Source of the DNA: Helicobacteraceae bacterium
GTDB lineage: Bacteria; Campylobacterota; Campylobacteria; Campylobacterales; Helicobacteraceae
DNA length: 64,000 bases
Direction: 5' to 3'
Assembly (NCBI GenBank): GCA_900770765.1
Contig: CAAGLK010000025.1
Span: 1 to 64,000 of the forward strand
The notes under the pieces were generated by a model. The model saw only the letters and a list, made by a program, of their open reading frames with translations, was not told the origin of the DNA and searched no databases. Numbering within the stretch: position 1 is the first letter of the stretch; each line of letters begins with the position of its first letter. This document shows, one piece after another, positions 27,046 through 36,714 of the stretch. The position numbers and the translations under genes are program-made.

Positions 27046-28260
27046 ATGGTTATTAAGGGTGCTATGCTATGTGATGCAAATGGGGAGTTTAGAGGTGATG
27101 TTAGATTTAAAGAAGGGAAAATTACTGAGGTTAGCCGCTCTTTGACGCTTGAAAGCGGTGAAGAAGTCTTTGAAGCTAATGGGCTAGTTTTAATGCCTGG
27201 CTGCATTGATTTATACTCACAAATTGCTAGCATAAGTAGAGAAAATTTAATAGAGCTTAGTCAAAAAGCCGCAACAGGTGGAATCACTCAAATAGCACTA
27301 ATGGGTGGAATCTATAATGCGCTAGGCTTAGAGCTAATTTCTGCGCTGAAAGATTCCTTAAAGGCTGAGATTTTAGGCATTGTAGATGCGATAAGTGCTG
27401 ATAAAAATGCTTTAAATGAGCTTGCTATTTTAGTTAAAAAGGGCGCGAAAGGATTTTTTGTAAATTCTAGCTCTTGTGGGAATTTGCTAAGGCGGGTGTG
27501 TGAATTTTCTTTAATGTTTAATAAACCTATATTTTTTAACTGCGAAGATAGTAATTTAAGTGCAAATGGCGTAATGAACGATGGGGAATTATCTGCTAGG
27601 CTTGGATTACCCGGAATCTTACCGCTAAGTGAGACAAAAGAAGTAGCGCAAATTAGCGAAGTGGCGAGATTTATGGGGATTAAGGCGGTGTTTTTAGCAA
27701 TTGCCACTAAGCGAAGTGTAGAAATTATAAAAGAGGCAAATATCGCACTAAATAGCGAGAATCTAAGCGTGCAAACTTCAATTCACCACTTACTTTTAAC
27801 AGAGGATTTATGTAACAACTATAACACCGCTGCAAAAATAAAGCCACCTTTAAAGAGTGAATCCACAAGGGCAAGTTTGCTAAATAGTGTTAAAAATGGC
27901 GAGATTAGCTTGATTACTGCATTGCAGTCGCAAAAGTCCTTAGCACAAAAAGACTTATCTTTTGAAGAAGCTGCCTTTGGCGTGGATATGGTGGAGCATT
28001 TTTTACCTATATGCTATACGCTGCTAGTTAAAAATATGCGTTTGGGATTAAAGGATTTAAGCAGAATCTTAAGTTTTAATCCAGCTTGTGTGCTAGGGAT
28101 GGAATCTAAGGGCTTAATCGCACCTGGATTTGATGCGGATTTTGTGATATTTAATCCTAAGGCTACGCAAATTATTGAAAATGCTGATAGCCCTTATTAT
28201 GATTCTATTTTTAGCGGAAGCGTGGAGCAAGTTTTTGTAAGTGGTAAAAGGGTTATTTGA
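27046..28260 (+). CDS. Non-catalytic dihydroorotase-like protein (PyrC')
   Basis: The 404-residue protein has the overall fold pattern of class I dihydroorotases (PGCIDLYSQIAS, ATGGITQIALMGG, GLIAPGFDADFVIF). However, the metal-binding D-x-H-x-H reads D55-L-Y-S-Q, so both His ligands are lost. Such inactive PyrC' proteins are known to support aspartate transcarbamoylase assembly in some bacteria, and H. pylori has a comparable second gene (HP0266). A true PyrC is encoded at 31815. The role is therefore likely structural in pyrimidine synthesis. It opens a long plus-strand operon. Confidence 0.85.
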   Translation: MVIKGAMLCDANGEFRGDVRFKEGKITEVSRSLTLESGEEVFEANGLVLMPGCIDLYSQIASISRENLIELSQKAATGGITQIALMGGIYNALGLELISALKDSLKAEILGIVDAISADKNALNELAILVKKGAKGFFVNSSSCGNLLRRVCEFSLMFNKPIFFNCEDSNLSANGVMNDGELSARLGLPGILPLSETKEVAQISEVARFMGIKAVFLAIATKRSVEIIKEANIALNSENLSVQTSIHHLLLTEDLCNNYNTAAKIKPPLKSESTRASLLNSVKNGEISLITALQSQKSLAQKDLSFEEAAFGVDMVEHFLPICYTLLVKNMRLGLKDLSRILSFNPACVLGMESKGLIAPGFDADFVIFNPKATQIIENADSPYYDSIFSGSVEQVFVSGKRVI

Positions 28261-28278
28261 CGCATTTAAAGGAAAGAA

Positions 28279-29190
28279 ATGGCAGAAGTAAAGCAAGATG
28301 TAAAGACAGAAATAGGCGATGGGGCGGAGATTTTAGAGGTAATTGGTGATAAAATTTTTAGCGATAAAGTGCAAGCGCTTTTTACGCATTTTGAAAATTG
28401 GTTTTTTAGCTTTTTACCTAATTTTATAAGTGCGATTTTTATTTTAGTATGTGGTTATTATTTCGCAAAATTTTTAGCAAAATATGTTTCAAAACTTATT
28501 TTAAAAATAACAGACGATGCGACTTTATCTGGCTTTTTTAAAAATATTATTTTTGTTGGAGTTTTAATTTTAGTAATAATTACTGCTTTAACAAATCTTG
28601 GGGTAAAAACTACTTCAATTATCGCTGTTTTAGGGACGGCTGGGCTAGCGGTGGCACTTTCACTAAAAGATTCTTTATCTAATTTAGCAGGTGGAATCTT
28701 AATTATTGTCTTTAGACATTTTAAAAAAGGAGATTTAATAACGCTTGGAAGCATAACAGGTAAGGTTGAGAGTGTAAATTTATTACAAACAATTCTAATA
28801 ACACCAGATAATCAACGCGTTATCGTGCCAAATTCAAGCGTAGTAAAATCGCCCGTGATTAATGTAAATGCAAATGAAAAAAGGCGGATGGACTTAACCT
28901 TTAGCGTATCTTACACTAGCGATTTACAAAAAACGCAAGAAATTTTAGATGAAATTTTTAGAGATGAAGTAAAGGTGCTAAAAGACCCAGCACCGCTTAT
29001 TGGCGTCAATGCTTTAAATACTAGCAGTGTGGATTTTTTAGCAAGATTTTTTGTAAATTGTGAAGATTTTGTGAAAATAAAATTGATTTTATTGCAAAAA
29101 GTAAAATTAAAATTTGATGAAGCTGGAATTGAGATTCCATATAATAAACTTGATATTAACTTAAATACGCCGCTAGAGAGTATGAAGTGA
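28279..29190 (+). CDS. mscS: Small-conductance mechanosensitive channel
   Basis: The 303-residue protein has three hydrophobic segments between about residues 43 and 140 and the pore-lining TM3 pattern VLGTAGLAVALSLKDSLSNLAGG. It is followed by the beta domain (FKKGDLITLGSITGKVESVNLLQTIL, VPNSSVV) and a C-terminal alpha/beta domain. It should open under membrane tension during osmotic downshock. Its stop overlaps the next GTG start by 3 bases within the operon. Confidence 0.93.
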   Translation: MAEVKQDVKTEIGDGAEILEVIGDKIFSDKVQALFTHFENWFFSFLPNFISAIFILVCGYYFAKFLAKYVSKLILKITDDATLSGFFKNIIFVGVLILVIITALTNLGVKTTSIIAVLGTAGLAVALSLKDSLSNLAGGILIIVFRHFKKGDLITLGSITGKVESVNLLQTILITPDNQRVIVPNSSVVKSPVINVNANEKRRMDLTFSVSYTSDLQKTQEILDEIFRDEVKVLKDPAPLIGVNALNTSSVDFLARFFVNCEDFVKIKLILLQKVKLKFDEAGIEIPYNKLDINLNTPLESMK

Positions 29191-30428
29191 AGCAAATTAT
29201 TGGCGCTAGCTTTGTAGTTTTATGCGATGCTAAATTTAGCGTTATAAAAAAAGGTGGAATCTTATTTGAAAATGGCGAGATTGTAGCTGTGGATTCTTAC
29301 CTTAAACTGCGTAAAACTTATAAAGAAGCTAAATTTTTATTTTATGAAAATTGTGCTTTGACTCCGGCGTTTGCGAATATGCACTTGCATTTAGAGTTTT
29401 CTAAAAATTATGGCGATTTTTGCTTTGGCGATTTTGGCGAGTGGCTTGATAGCGTGATTTTAAAACGCGAGGGCTTAATGGAGGATTTAACGCCTTTTAT
29501 GCAAGAGGGAGTAAAGCAGTGCTTGAAAAGTGGCGTAGGTTTCGTGGGGGCGGTTTCAAGTAATGGGCTTGATTTAGAAGTATTAGAAAAATCGCCGCTT
29601 AGAGTTTTGTATTTTAATGAAATAATTGGCTCTAATGTAGAAGCGCTTGATTTTTTATATCAAAATTTTTTAGAAAGATTTAAGGATTCTAAAGCTAGGC
29701 GGAATCCTAAATTTACTCCAGCAGTGGCTATTCATGCGCCTTATTCTGTGCATCCTATGCTTTTAAAAAAAGTGCTAGATTTTGCAAAAAAGCAAGATTT
29801 AATAATAAGCACACATTTTTTAGAATCAAAGGCGGAAAAAGAGTGGCTAGAATCTAGCGGCGGCTATTTTAAGGGCTTTTATCAAAAGTTTTTTAATAAG
29901 GAGTTGGAATCTTTTTATAAACCTTTAGAGTTTTTAGAAAATTTTAAAGATATTAAAAATTTATATTTTACACATTGTTTAGAAGCGGATTTAAAAGAGT
30001 TGGAATCTTTAGAGAAGTTAAGGGCAAAAATAATAACTTGTCCTAAGTCAAATCGACTTTTAAATAATAAATTATTAGATTTAGATAGACTAAAAGCCTT
30101 TAAGATTCCGCTATGTGTGGCAACTGATGGGATTAGCTCTAATGATTCTTTAAACTTGCTAGATGAGCTTAGAGTGGCGTTATTTGGCTATTGTGGAAGC
30201 GAGTTAGAATCCTTGGCAAAAGAGCTAATTTTAAGCGTTACAAGAAGTCCATTTTTAAACACGCCTTTTAAGCTAGGTGAGTTAAAGGCTGGGAATTTAG
30301 CGGATTTTGCTTTATTTAGGATTCCGCTTACTAAAGAGTTTTTAGCACATAATTTAATTTTATACACAAAAGAAGCAGAGGCTTTATATATTAATGGAGA
30401 GGAGATTTTGCAATGCCAGAGAAGTTAG
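29187..30428 (+). CDS. mqnX: Amidohydrolase, probable aminodeoxyfutalosine deaminase
   Basis: The protein is an amidohydrolase of the ATZ/TRZ group with metal ligands in FANMHLHLEFS, HAPYSVHP, HFLESKAEKEWL and ATDGISSNDSLNLLDELR. Its position next to PyrC' matches H. pylori HP0266-HP0267, and HP0267 was shown to deaminate 6-aminodeoxyfutalosine in the futalosine route to menaquinone. The start is GTG at 29187, overlapping the mscS stop. It is 413 residues long. The substrate is inferred from orthology and order, not from the sequence alone. Confidence 0.82.
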   Translation: MKQIIGASFVVLCDAKFSVIKKGGILFENGEIVAVDSYLKLRKTYKEAKFLFYENCALTPAFANMHLHLEFSKNYGDFCFGDFGEWLDSVILKREGLMEDLTPFMQEGVKQCLKSGVGFVGAVSSNGLDLEVLEKSPLRVLYFNEIIGSNVEALDFLYQNFLERFKDSKARRNPKFTPAVAIHAPYSVHPMLLKKVLDFAKKQDLIISTHFLESKAEKEWLESSGGYFKGFYQKFFNKELESFYKPLEFLENFKDIKNLYFTHCLEADLKELESLEKLRAKIITCPKSNRLLNNKLLDLDRLKAFKIPLCVATDGISSNDSLNLLDELRVALFGYCGSELESLAKELILSVTRSPFLNTPFKLGELKAGNLADFALFRIPLTKEFLAHNLILYTKEAEALYINGEEILQCQRS

Positions 30429-31822
30429 CAATTTTTAGAGAATATGATATTAGAGGAATCTTTAAGCAAGATTTGACAAAAGAAAGTGTGGTAAAAATAG
30501 GCTATTTAATTGGCTTAAAACTGCAAGAAAAGGGCGGTAAATCGCTAGGCGTGGGATATGATGCAAGGCTGCATTCTAAAGAGATTTTTAGCTGGTTTTG
30601 TGCTGGAGTGTTTGCAAGTGGGGTTAGAGTGTATGATTTAGGCGCGATTCCAACTCCTGTTTGCTATTATGCTTTATATTGTGATTTTGAAGGCTTGAGT
30701 TTAGATGGAAGCGTTATGATAACAGGCTCTCACAATCCACCAGAATACAATGGCTTTAAGATAACTTTAAAAAGACAGCCCTTTTTTGGCGAGGAAATTT
30801 ATAAATTAGAAAAAGAATTTTACGCTCTTAATATAAAGGAGGTGGAATCTAAAATTATAGATAAGATTCCGCAGAGTTTAAGTGTGCTGCCTTTATATAT
30901 AGATTATTTAGTTAAGGAATTTTCACATTTAAAGGGCTTAAAAGTGCCGCTTTGTATAGATTGTGGAAATGGAATTGCCGGGGTTGGAATCTTAGAGATT
31001 CTAAAAAGGCTTGATATTTCTGTTAATAGCTTGTTTGAGATGCCAGATGGAAATTTCCCAAATCATCACCCAGACCCAAGCGAAGAGAAAAATTTAAAGG
31101 ATATTAAAAAAGAGTTGGAATTAAAAGGAGGAATTGGCTTTGCCTTTGATGGTGATGGCGATAGATTAGCGGTATTAAAGGCTACAAAAGAGGGGATAAA
31201 AAATTATAAAGGTGATGAGCTTGCAATAATTTTTGCAAATAGTATTAAAAATCCTGTTGTAATTGGAGAGGTAAAATGCTCGCAAAATATGTATGAAGCG
31301 ATAAATAAAATCGGTAAAAGCATTATGTATAAAACAGGGCATAGCAATTTAAAGGTTATGTTAAAAGAGTGTAATGCAGATATGGCTTTTGAAGTAAGTG
31401 GGCATATTTTCTTTAACGACCGCTACTTTGGCTTTGATGATGCTACTTATGCGGCTTTGCGTGTGCTAGAGCTTATTAAAAAAGATGGATTAGAGTTTGA
31501 TAAATGTTTAGAGAATTTGCCAACGCTATATTCTACTGATGAAATAAAAATACAAACACAAGAGGAACAAAAATTTTTAATCATAGAAAAATTAAAAGAA
31601 GTATTGCAAAAAAGGCAGAATCTACCGCAAAACTTCCCTGAAATTTTAGAAATTATTACAATTGATGGCGTAAGGGTTGTGTTTAAAGATGGCTGGGGGT
31701 TAATTAGAGCTTCTAATACTACGCCTGTGCTTGTTACACGCTTTGAAGCTGTTAGTGCTGAGCTTTGTAGGCTTTATCAAAATGCACTTTTAGAATTGTT
31801 AGAGGATATTAAAAATGCTTAA
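30413..31822 (+). CDS. Phosphomannomutase/phosphoglucomutase
   Basis: The 469-residue protein belongs to the alpha-D-phosphohexomutase family. The phosphoserine loop is TGSHNPPEYNGFK, the Mg-binding loop is FAFDGDGDRLAV, and the sugar-specificity loop FEVSGHIFF follows; WGLIRASNTTPVLVTRFEA closes the phosphate-binding site. It interconverts hexose 6- and 1-phosphates to feed nucleotide sugars for surface glycans. It overlaps its neighbours on both sides by 8-16 bases. Confidence 0.92.
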   Translation: MPEKLAIFREYDIRGIFKQDLTKESVVKIGYLIGLKLQEKGGKSLGVGYDARLHSKEIFSWFCAGVFASGVRVYDLGAIPTPVCYYALYCDFEGLSLDGSVMITGSHNPPEYNGFKITLKRQPFFGEEIYKLEKEFYALNIKEVESKIIDKIPQSLSVLPLYIDYLVKEFSHLKGLKVPLCIDCGNGIAGVGILEILKRLDISVNSLFEMPDGNFPNHHPDPSEEKNLKDIKKELELKGGIGFAFDGDGDRLAVLKATKEGIKNYKGDELAIIFANSIKNPVVIGEVKCSQNMYEAINKIGKSIMYKTGHSNLKVMLKECNADMAFEVSGHIFFNDRYFGFDDATYAALRVLELIKKDGLEFDKCLENLPTLYSTDEIKIQTQEEQKFLIIEKLKEVLQKRQNLPQNFPEILEIITIDGVRVVFKDGWGLIRASNTTPVLVTRFEAVSAELCRLYQNALLELLEDIKNA

Positions 31823-32822
31823 AATAAAATCACCTTATGATATGCACTTGCATTTAAGAGATAAAGAAATGCTAGAATCTGTAGCAAAATTTAGCGCAAA
31901 ATACTTTAGCGGCGGCGTTGTAATGCCAAATTTAGCACAGCCTATTAGCAGCGTAGATTTAGCCCTAGCATATAAACAAAGGATTCTAGCAGCTTGTGGA
32001 GATGATAATTTTACGCCCTTTATGACTTTATATTTAAATGAAAATTTAGATAAAAAAGAATTACAAAGGGCAGTTGAAAATGATATTAGAATCTTAAAGT
32101 TATATCCAAAGGGTGCTACGACAAATAGTGAAAATGGCGTAAGCGATGTGCTAAGCCCTAAAATGCTAGAGATTTTAGAAATAGCACAAGAGTTAGGATT
32201 CTTTTTAAGTATTCATGGTGAAAGTGGTGGGTTTTCGCTTGATAGAGAGGTGGAGTTTCATCCTATTTTTAGCGAGTTAGCACAAACTTTTCCTAAGCTA
32301 AAAATAATTTTTGAACACTTAAGCGATAGGCGCTCCATTGCTTTAGTAGAAAAATATGAAAATTTATTTGCCACTTTGAGCTTACATCATATTAGTATGA
32401 GTTTAGATGATGTTATTGGTGGGGCGTTAAATCCACATAATTTTTGTAAGCCGATTTTAAAATTACCACAAGATAGAGACGCACTTTTAAGTGTAGCTTT
32501 AAGTGCGCATTCTAAATTTGCTTTTGGCAGTGATTCTGCGCCGCATTTAAAAAGTGCTAAAGAGACCGCAAAAGGCGCCGCTGGAATCTTTAGCGCGCCA
32601 ATTTTGCTTCCAGCGCTAATAGAGATTTTTGAAAAGCATAATAAACTAGAGAATTTAGAAAAATTTGTAAGTTTAAATGCGCAAAAAATTTATAATTTAA
32701 AAGGCGATTCTAAAGAAATAGTGCTGGTTAAAAAAGAGATGAAAATACCAGAGCTAATAGATGGAATCTGTCCTTTAAGAGCTGGTGAGATTCTAAGCTG
32801 GAGTTATGCAGAAAATGTCTAA
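31815..32822 (+). CDS. pyrC: Dihydroorotase, class II
   Basis: The enzyme closes carbamoyl aspartate to dihydroorotate in pyrimidine synthesis. The metal site is complete: [14 protein letters not shown], carboxylated Lys in [26 protein letters not shown] and the Asp in FGSDSAPH. At 335 residues it matches E. coli-type PyrC. It differs sharply from the degenerate homologue at 27046 and is clearly the active one. Confidence 0.95.
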   Translation: MLKIKSPYDMHLHLRDKEMLESVAKFSAKYFSGGVVMPNLAQPISSVDLALAYKQRILAACGDDNFTPFMTLYLNENLDKKELQRAVENDIRILKLYPKGATTNSENGVSDVLSPKMLEILEIAQELGFFLSIHGESGGFSLDREVEFHPIFSELAQTFPKLKIIFEHLSDRRSIALVEKYENLFATLSLHHISMSLDDVIGGALNPHNFCKPILKLPQDRDALLSVALSAHSKFAFGSDSAPHLKSAKETAKGAAGIFSAPILLPALIEIFEKHNKLENLEKFVSLNAQKIYNLKGDSKEIVLVKKEMKIPELIDGICPLRAGEILSWSYAENV

Positions 32823-33306
32823 AGCTGCGATATATCCGGGGACATTTGACCCTATTACAAATGGGCATTTAGATATTATAGCTAGAGCTTGTAAGCTATT
32901 TGATGAGCTAATTGTCGCTGTGGCAAAATCAAGTGGTAAGAATCCTCTTTTTAATTTAGATGAGCGGGTTAAAATGGTGAATTTAGCTTTGCAAAATTTG
33001 CCAGAGCTGGAATCTAGGGTGCGTATATTACCTTTTTGTAATTTAATAGCGGATTTTGCAAAAGAACAAGGGGCGAATATTTTAGTAAGGGGCTTAAGGG
33101 CGGTGAGCGACTTTGAATATGAATTACAAATGGGCTATGCAAATGCCTCGCTAAATGATAAGCTAGAGACAATTTATTTAATGCCATCACTTCAAAATGC
33201 CTTTATTAGCTCCACGGTTGTGCGCTCAATTTTAACTCATGGCGGAAGTGTGGGGCATTTAGTGCCTAGGAGTGTTGAGGAATATTTTAAAAATAAAGGC
33301 TTTTAA
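32815..33306 (+). CDS. coaD: Phosphopantetheine adenylyltransferase
   Basis: CoaD makes dephospho-CoA from 4'-phosphopantetheine and ATP. The nucleotidyl-transferase motif is [16 protein letters not shown] and the second is ISSTVVRS. Two ATGs are possible, at 32806 and 32815, both inside the pyrC end. GGAG at 32800-32803 is only 2 bases from the first ATG, too close, so I favour the second, which gives 163 residues. The H. pylori protein starts MQK, so the first cannot be excluded. Its stop overlaps tmk by one base. Confidence 0.9.
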   Translation: MSKAAIYPGTFDPITNGHLDIIARACKLFDELIVAVAKSSGKNPLFNLDERVKMVNLALQNLPELESRVRILPFCNLIADFAKEQGANILVRGLRAVSDFEYELQMGYANASLNDKLETIYLMPSLQNAFISSTVVRSILTHGGSVGHLVPRSVEEYFKNKGF

Positions 33307-33881
33307 TGCAAGTTGTTTTAGAGGGCATTGATACCGCTGGGAAAAGCACACAAATAGCACTTTTAAAAGAAGAGTTTAAAGATGCGATTTTTACAAAAGA
33401 GCCTGGTGGGACGGAACTTGGAAAAAGGATTAGGGAGATTTTGTTGCACGATTTTAAGGATTCCGCTATTTGTGCTAAGGCGGAGTTATTTTTGTTTTTA
33501 AGCGATAGGGCAGAGCATTATGAAAAATTGATTTTGCCAAATAAAAATAAATTAATAATTTGTGATAGGAGTTTAATCTCTGGCATTGCTTATGCAAAGG
33601 ATTTTGACTTTGAATTTTTAAAAAAGTTAAATTTATTTGCACTTAATGGAATCTTGCCGCAAAAAGTCGTGCTTTTAAAGCTAGATAAAGACACGCTAGA
33701 ATTTCGCTTAAAGCAAAAAGAAGCTGATAGCATTGAGGCAAGAGGAGTAGAGTATTTGCTAAATTTACAAGAGCGGCTAATTTTTACCATTGAAAAGCTA
33801 GGCGTGGAGTGTGAAATTATAGACGCAAGCGAAGAAATTAGCGTTATTAATTCTAAAATAGTTGAGTTTATTAAAAAATAA
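33306..33881 (+). CDS. tmk: Thymidylate kinase
   Basis: The enzyme phosphorylates dTMP to dTDP. The P-loop EGIDTAGKSTQ lies at the N-terminus, the DR motif is CDRSLISGIAYA, and KEPGGTELGKRIRE binds the nucleotide. At 191 residues it has the expected length. It is joined to coaD and comF by one-base TAATG overlaps. Confidence 0.95.
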   Translation: MQVVLEGIDTAGKSTQIALLKEEFKDAIFTKEPGGTELGKRIREILLHDFKDSAICAKAELFLFLSDRAEHYEKLILPNKNKLIICDRSLISGIAYAKDFDFEFLKKLNLFALNGILPQKVVLLKLDKDTLEFRLKQKEADSIEARGVEYLLNLQERLIFTIEKLGVECEIIDASEEISVINSKIVEFIKK

Positions 33882-34462
33882 TGCGATGCTTTGTGTGTGG
33901 TGGGTTTAGCTTAAAAAGTGTGTGTGGATTCTGCTTTTTAAATATTGAAATAACGCCAAGGTGTAGGGAAATGCAAGGGTTAAAGATATATAGCTTTTTT
34001 GATTATGACAATATAGCTTCACTTTTGCATGCAAAATATGAGATTTTTGGCAGTGTTGTTTATAAGTTTTTAACAAAAAGGGCAGCGGAGTATTTAAAAA
34101 ATAGAGTGGAATCTTGCAATATTTTTTCTATTGGAATTGATGATAAGGTAAGTATTAGAGGCTATGCACATAATGCGATATTTTTAAAGGCGTTAGAAAA
34201 AGTTGGCTTTAAGCCTATATATAATTTTTTACAAGCACAAAGCCCTATAAAATATGCTGGTAAGAATCTAGCCTTTAGAGAAAAGAATCCTAGAAAATTT
34301 ATTTTAAAAAAGAGGATTCCAAGCGGTCTTTTAGAGGGTGGGGCTGTGCTTGTAGATGATATTGTAACAACAGGCACTACTTTAAAAGAAGCTAAAAAGT
34401 TTTTAGAAGCACAAGAAATTAAAGTGCATTATGCTTTTGTGTTAAGCGATGCAGATGGTTAA
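33881..34462 (+). CDS. comF: ComF family phosphoribosyltransferase-like protein
   Basis: The 193-residue protein starts with a short Cys cluster (CFVCGGF ... CGFCF) and has the PRPP-binding loop VLVDDIVTTGTTLKEAKKFL near the C-terminus. ComF proteins are needed for natural transformation in Helicobacter and Campylobacter relatives and bind single-stranded DNA processing factors. It overlaps tmk by one base; 50 bases separate it from dnaX. Confidence 0.88.
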   Translation: MRCFVCGGFSLKSVCGFCFLNIEITPRCREMQGLKIYSFFDYDNIASLLHAKYEIFGSVVYKFLTKRAAEYLKNRVESCNIFSIGIDDKVSIRGYAHNAIFLKALEKVGFKPIYNFLQAQSPIKYAGKNLAFREKNPRKFILKKRIPSGLLEGGAVLVDDIVTTGTTLKEAKKFLEAQEIKVHYAFVLSDADG

Positions 34463-34512
34463 ATAAGTTTAAATTTTGTAAAATTTGCTTTTTAATTTTA
34501 GGATTTTAATAA

Positions 34513-36306
34513 ATGGAACAACAAGCCTTAGCTTTAAAATATAGACCAATAGATTTTGACTCATTAGTGGGGCAAGAAGCAGTTAGCCGCACTTTATCAC
34601 TAGCGCTAGAGAGTAAGAGATTAAGCCATGCTTATTTATTTTCTGGACTTCGTGGTAGTGGGAAAACATCAAGTGCTAGAATCTTTGCAAGGGCATTGCA
34701 ATGCGATAAGGGGCCAAGTGCGAAACCTTGCGGAGAGTGTGCTAACTGCATAGCGGCAAATCCGCATAAAATGCGACACATTGATATAATTGAGCTAGAT
34801 GGGGCGAGTAATCGCAAGATTGATGATATTAGAGAATTAATTGAGCAGACAAAATATCATCCAAATATGGGGCGATTTAAGATTTTTATCATTGATGAGG
34901 TGCATATGCTAACTAGAGAGGCCTTTAATGCACTGCTAAAAACGCTAGAAGAGCCACCAGAGTATGTAAAATTTATTCTTGCTACAACAGACCCATTGAA
35001 GCTACCAGCTACGATTCTAAGCCGCACACAGCATTTTAGATTTAAGAGAATTTCGGATAAAAATATTTTTAATCATCTTAAAAAAATATTAGAATTAGAA
35101 AAGATTCCACATCAAGATGAAGCGATAAATATGCTAATCCGCAGTGGCTCTGGCTCATTGCGTGATACTTTAACACTGCTTGACCAAGTAATAATTTATT
35201 CAAGCTACAATATAACCGCTGAGGCTTGTGCAAATATGCTAGGGCTTATAAATCCGCAGAGTTTAGGAGTGTTTTTTGACTCCATATTTTTAAGGGATAA
35301 TAAGGCTTTAATGGAGCATTTAGAAGGGTTTTTTGACTATGAATGTGAAATGCTGCTTGATACTATGGGGATATTTTTAAAAGATAAGCTATTTTTAGGT
35401 AATGATGAGCGATTTAGTGCGTTAATTGTAGATAGATTTTTTAGGATTCTATCGCAAGCTAGAGAAATGCTTTCCCTTGGCGCTAATGAAAATTTCATTT
35501 TAACCTTAAGTGTTTTTAAGATGCTGGAATCCTTAAAGGTAGAGAGTATAGAAAAAGCTATTTTAGATTTAGAAAAAGGCTTTTTTGAATCCCTACCAAA
35601 AGAGCAAAAAAAGCAAGAGATAGCGCAAAAGGCGGAATCTATTAAAATGGATTCTAGTGTGCAAAAAATAGGGCAAATTTCACAAGATGATAGCGTTAGT
35701 AAAAATAGGGCATTAGAGCTTTTCTCAATTTTAAGCGATAAAGTTTATTCTCTTAATTATGATTTAGGTGAGATTTTTGAAAAGAATATTAATTTTATTT
35801 CTTTTGAAAATAATATTTTAACTTGGGAGAGTGGAGCAGAGGGAGTAGCTAAAGAGAGATTAATTAATGGCTATGCTAAGATTAAGACATTTGTGCAAGA
35901 GATTTTTGGTATTAATACAGAAATAAAAGTGCTTAAAAAAGAAGTTAAGATTCCGCCAGAGATTCCACAAACTCCGCCTACACAAGAGAAAGAAGCACAA
36001 GAAATTAAAGAGATTCCACCACAAAGAGAAATAGCACAAGAGATTCCACAAGAATCGCAAGGCTTTAATAAAAACGATGAACTAGACGATGATGATACTC
36101 CGCCTTGGGAGGAGCCAAAGCAAACTAGAGGGAATCCGCAACCACCGCAATTACAAACTACACAAGCTAACGCCTCGCCGCAAGTGCCGCAAAAAAGCCA
36201 AGCACAGCTAGAGGTGGAATCCGCTCTGCAGAGTCCGCTTTTAAAAAATGCTAAAGAGCTTTTAGAGATTCGGCAAATTAAAGCGACAACAATAAGTAGG
36301 AATTAA
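34513..36306 (+). CDS. dnaX: DNA polymerase III subunit tau/gamma
   Basis: The clamp-loader ATPase has Walker A GLRGSGKTSSARIFA, the zinc module (CDKGPSAKPCGECANC), DEVH motif IIDEVHMLTREAFNALLKTLEEPP and sensor 1 ATTDP. Domains I-III end near residue 365; the tau tail is long, Pro/Gln-rich, 597 residues in total. In frame at 35607-35613 is A AAA AAG, the slippery heptamer used by E. coli dnaX for the -1 shift that makes gamma. A -1 shift here would add ten codons and reach TAA at 35643-35645, giving a product of about 377 residues. Confidence 0.95.
   Translation: MEQQALALKYRPIDFDSLVGQEAVSRTLSLALESKRLSHAYLFSGLRGSGKTSSARIFARALQCDKGPSAKPCGECANCIAANPHKMRHIDIIELDGASNRKIDDIRELIEQTKYHPNMGRFKIFIIDEVHMLTREAFNALLKTLEEPPEYVKFILATTDPLKLPATILSRTQHFRFKRISDKNIFNHLKKILELEKIPHQDEAINMLIRSGSGSLRDTLTLLDQVIIYSSYNITAEACANMLGLINPQSLGVFFDSIFLRDNKALMEHLEGFFDYECEMLLDTMGIFLKDKLFLGNDERFSALIVDRFFRILSQAREMLSLGANENFILTLSVFKMLESLKVESIEKAILDLEKGFFESLPKEQKKQEIAQKAESIKMDSSVQKIGQISQDDSVSKNRALELFSILSDKVYSLNYDLGEIFEKNINFISFENNILTWESGAEGVAKERLINGYAKIKTFVQEIFGINTEIKVLKKEVKIPPEIPQTPPTQEKEAQEIKEIPPQREIAQEIPQESQGFNKNDELDDDDTPPWEEPKQTRGNPQPPQLQTTQANASPQVPQKSQAQLEVESALQSPLLKNAKELLEIRQIKATTISRN
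35607..35613 (+). promoter_or_regulatory. Candidate -1 frameshift site in dnaX
   Basis: The bases A AAA AAG lie in the zero frame of dnaX (codons CAA AAA AAG at 35605-35613). The -1 frame continues for ten sense codons to TAA at 35643-35645, which would end the product just after ATPase domains I-III. A weak downstream GAATC/GATTC hairpin is visible. Transcript slippage on the seven A's is an alternative mechanism. Confidence 0.45.
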
Positions 36307-36713
36307 TGCAAGAATTTATTTTAAAAGAAAGTGAGCTTTTTAAATTATGTGAAGCACTTGATTTAGCTAAGAATCCCGGAATTTATTTATTAAGCGGTAA
36401 TTTAGCAAGCGGCAAAACAACGCTAATACAGGAATTTGTCAAAGCATTAGGAGAGAATTGTGCTGTAACTTCCCCTACTTATTTGCTATCGCAATGCTAT
36501 GGGGATAGAATCTTTCATTATGATATTTATCAAAAAAGTTTGCAAGAGCTTTTAGAGTTAGGATTCTTAGAAGAGCTTGAAAAAAGCGGCTGGCATTTTA
36601 TAGAGTGGGGTGATGAAAATTTAGCTAAAATATTAAGAGAAGTTGGTTTATCTTTTAAAAGCATTTTTATATCATTAGAAAAAAACGCTAGAAAATATAG
36701 TATCAAGGGTTAA
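36306..36713 (+). CDS. tsaE: tRNA threonylcarbamoyladenosine synthesis ATPase TsaE
   Basis: TsaE is the ATPase partner of TsaB/TsaD in making t6A37 on ANN-decoding tRNAs. Walker A is [13 protein letters not shown], followed by the family motifs [19 protein letters not shown] and FIEWGDE. At 135 residues it is normal. It overlaps dnaX by one base and ends 1 base before lptB. Confidence 0.93.
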   Translation: MQEFILKESELFKLCEALDLAKNPGIYLLSGNLASGKTTLIQEFVKALGENCAVTSPTYLLSQCYGDRIFHYDIYQKSLQELLELGFLEELEKSGWHFIEWGDENLAKILREVGLSFKSIFISLEKNARKYSIKG

Positions 36714-36714
36714 A

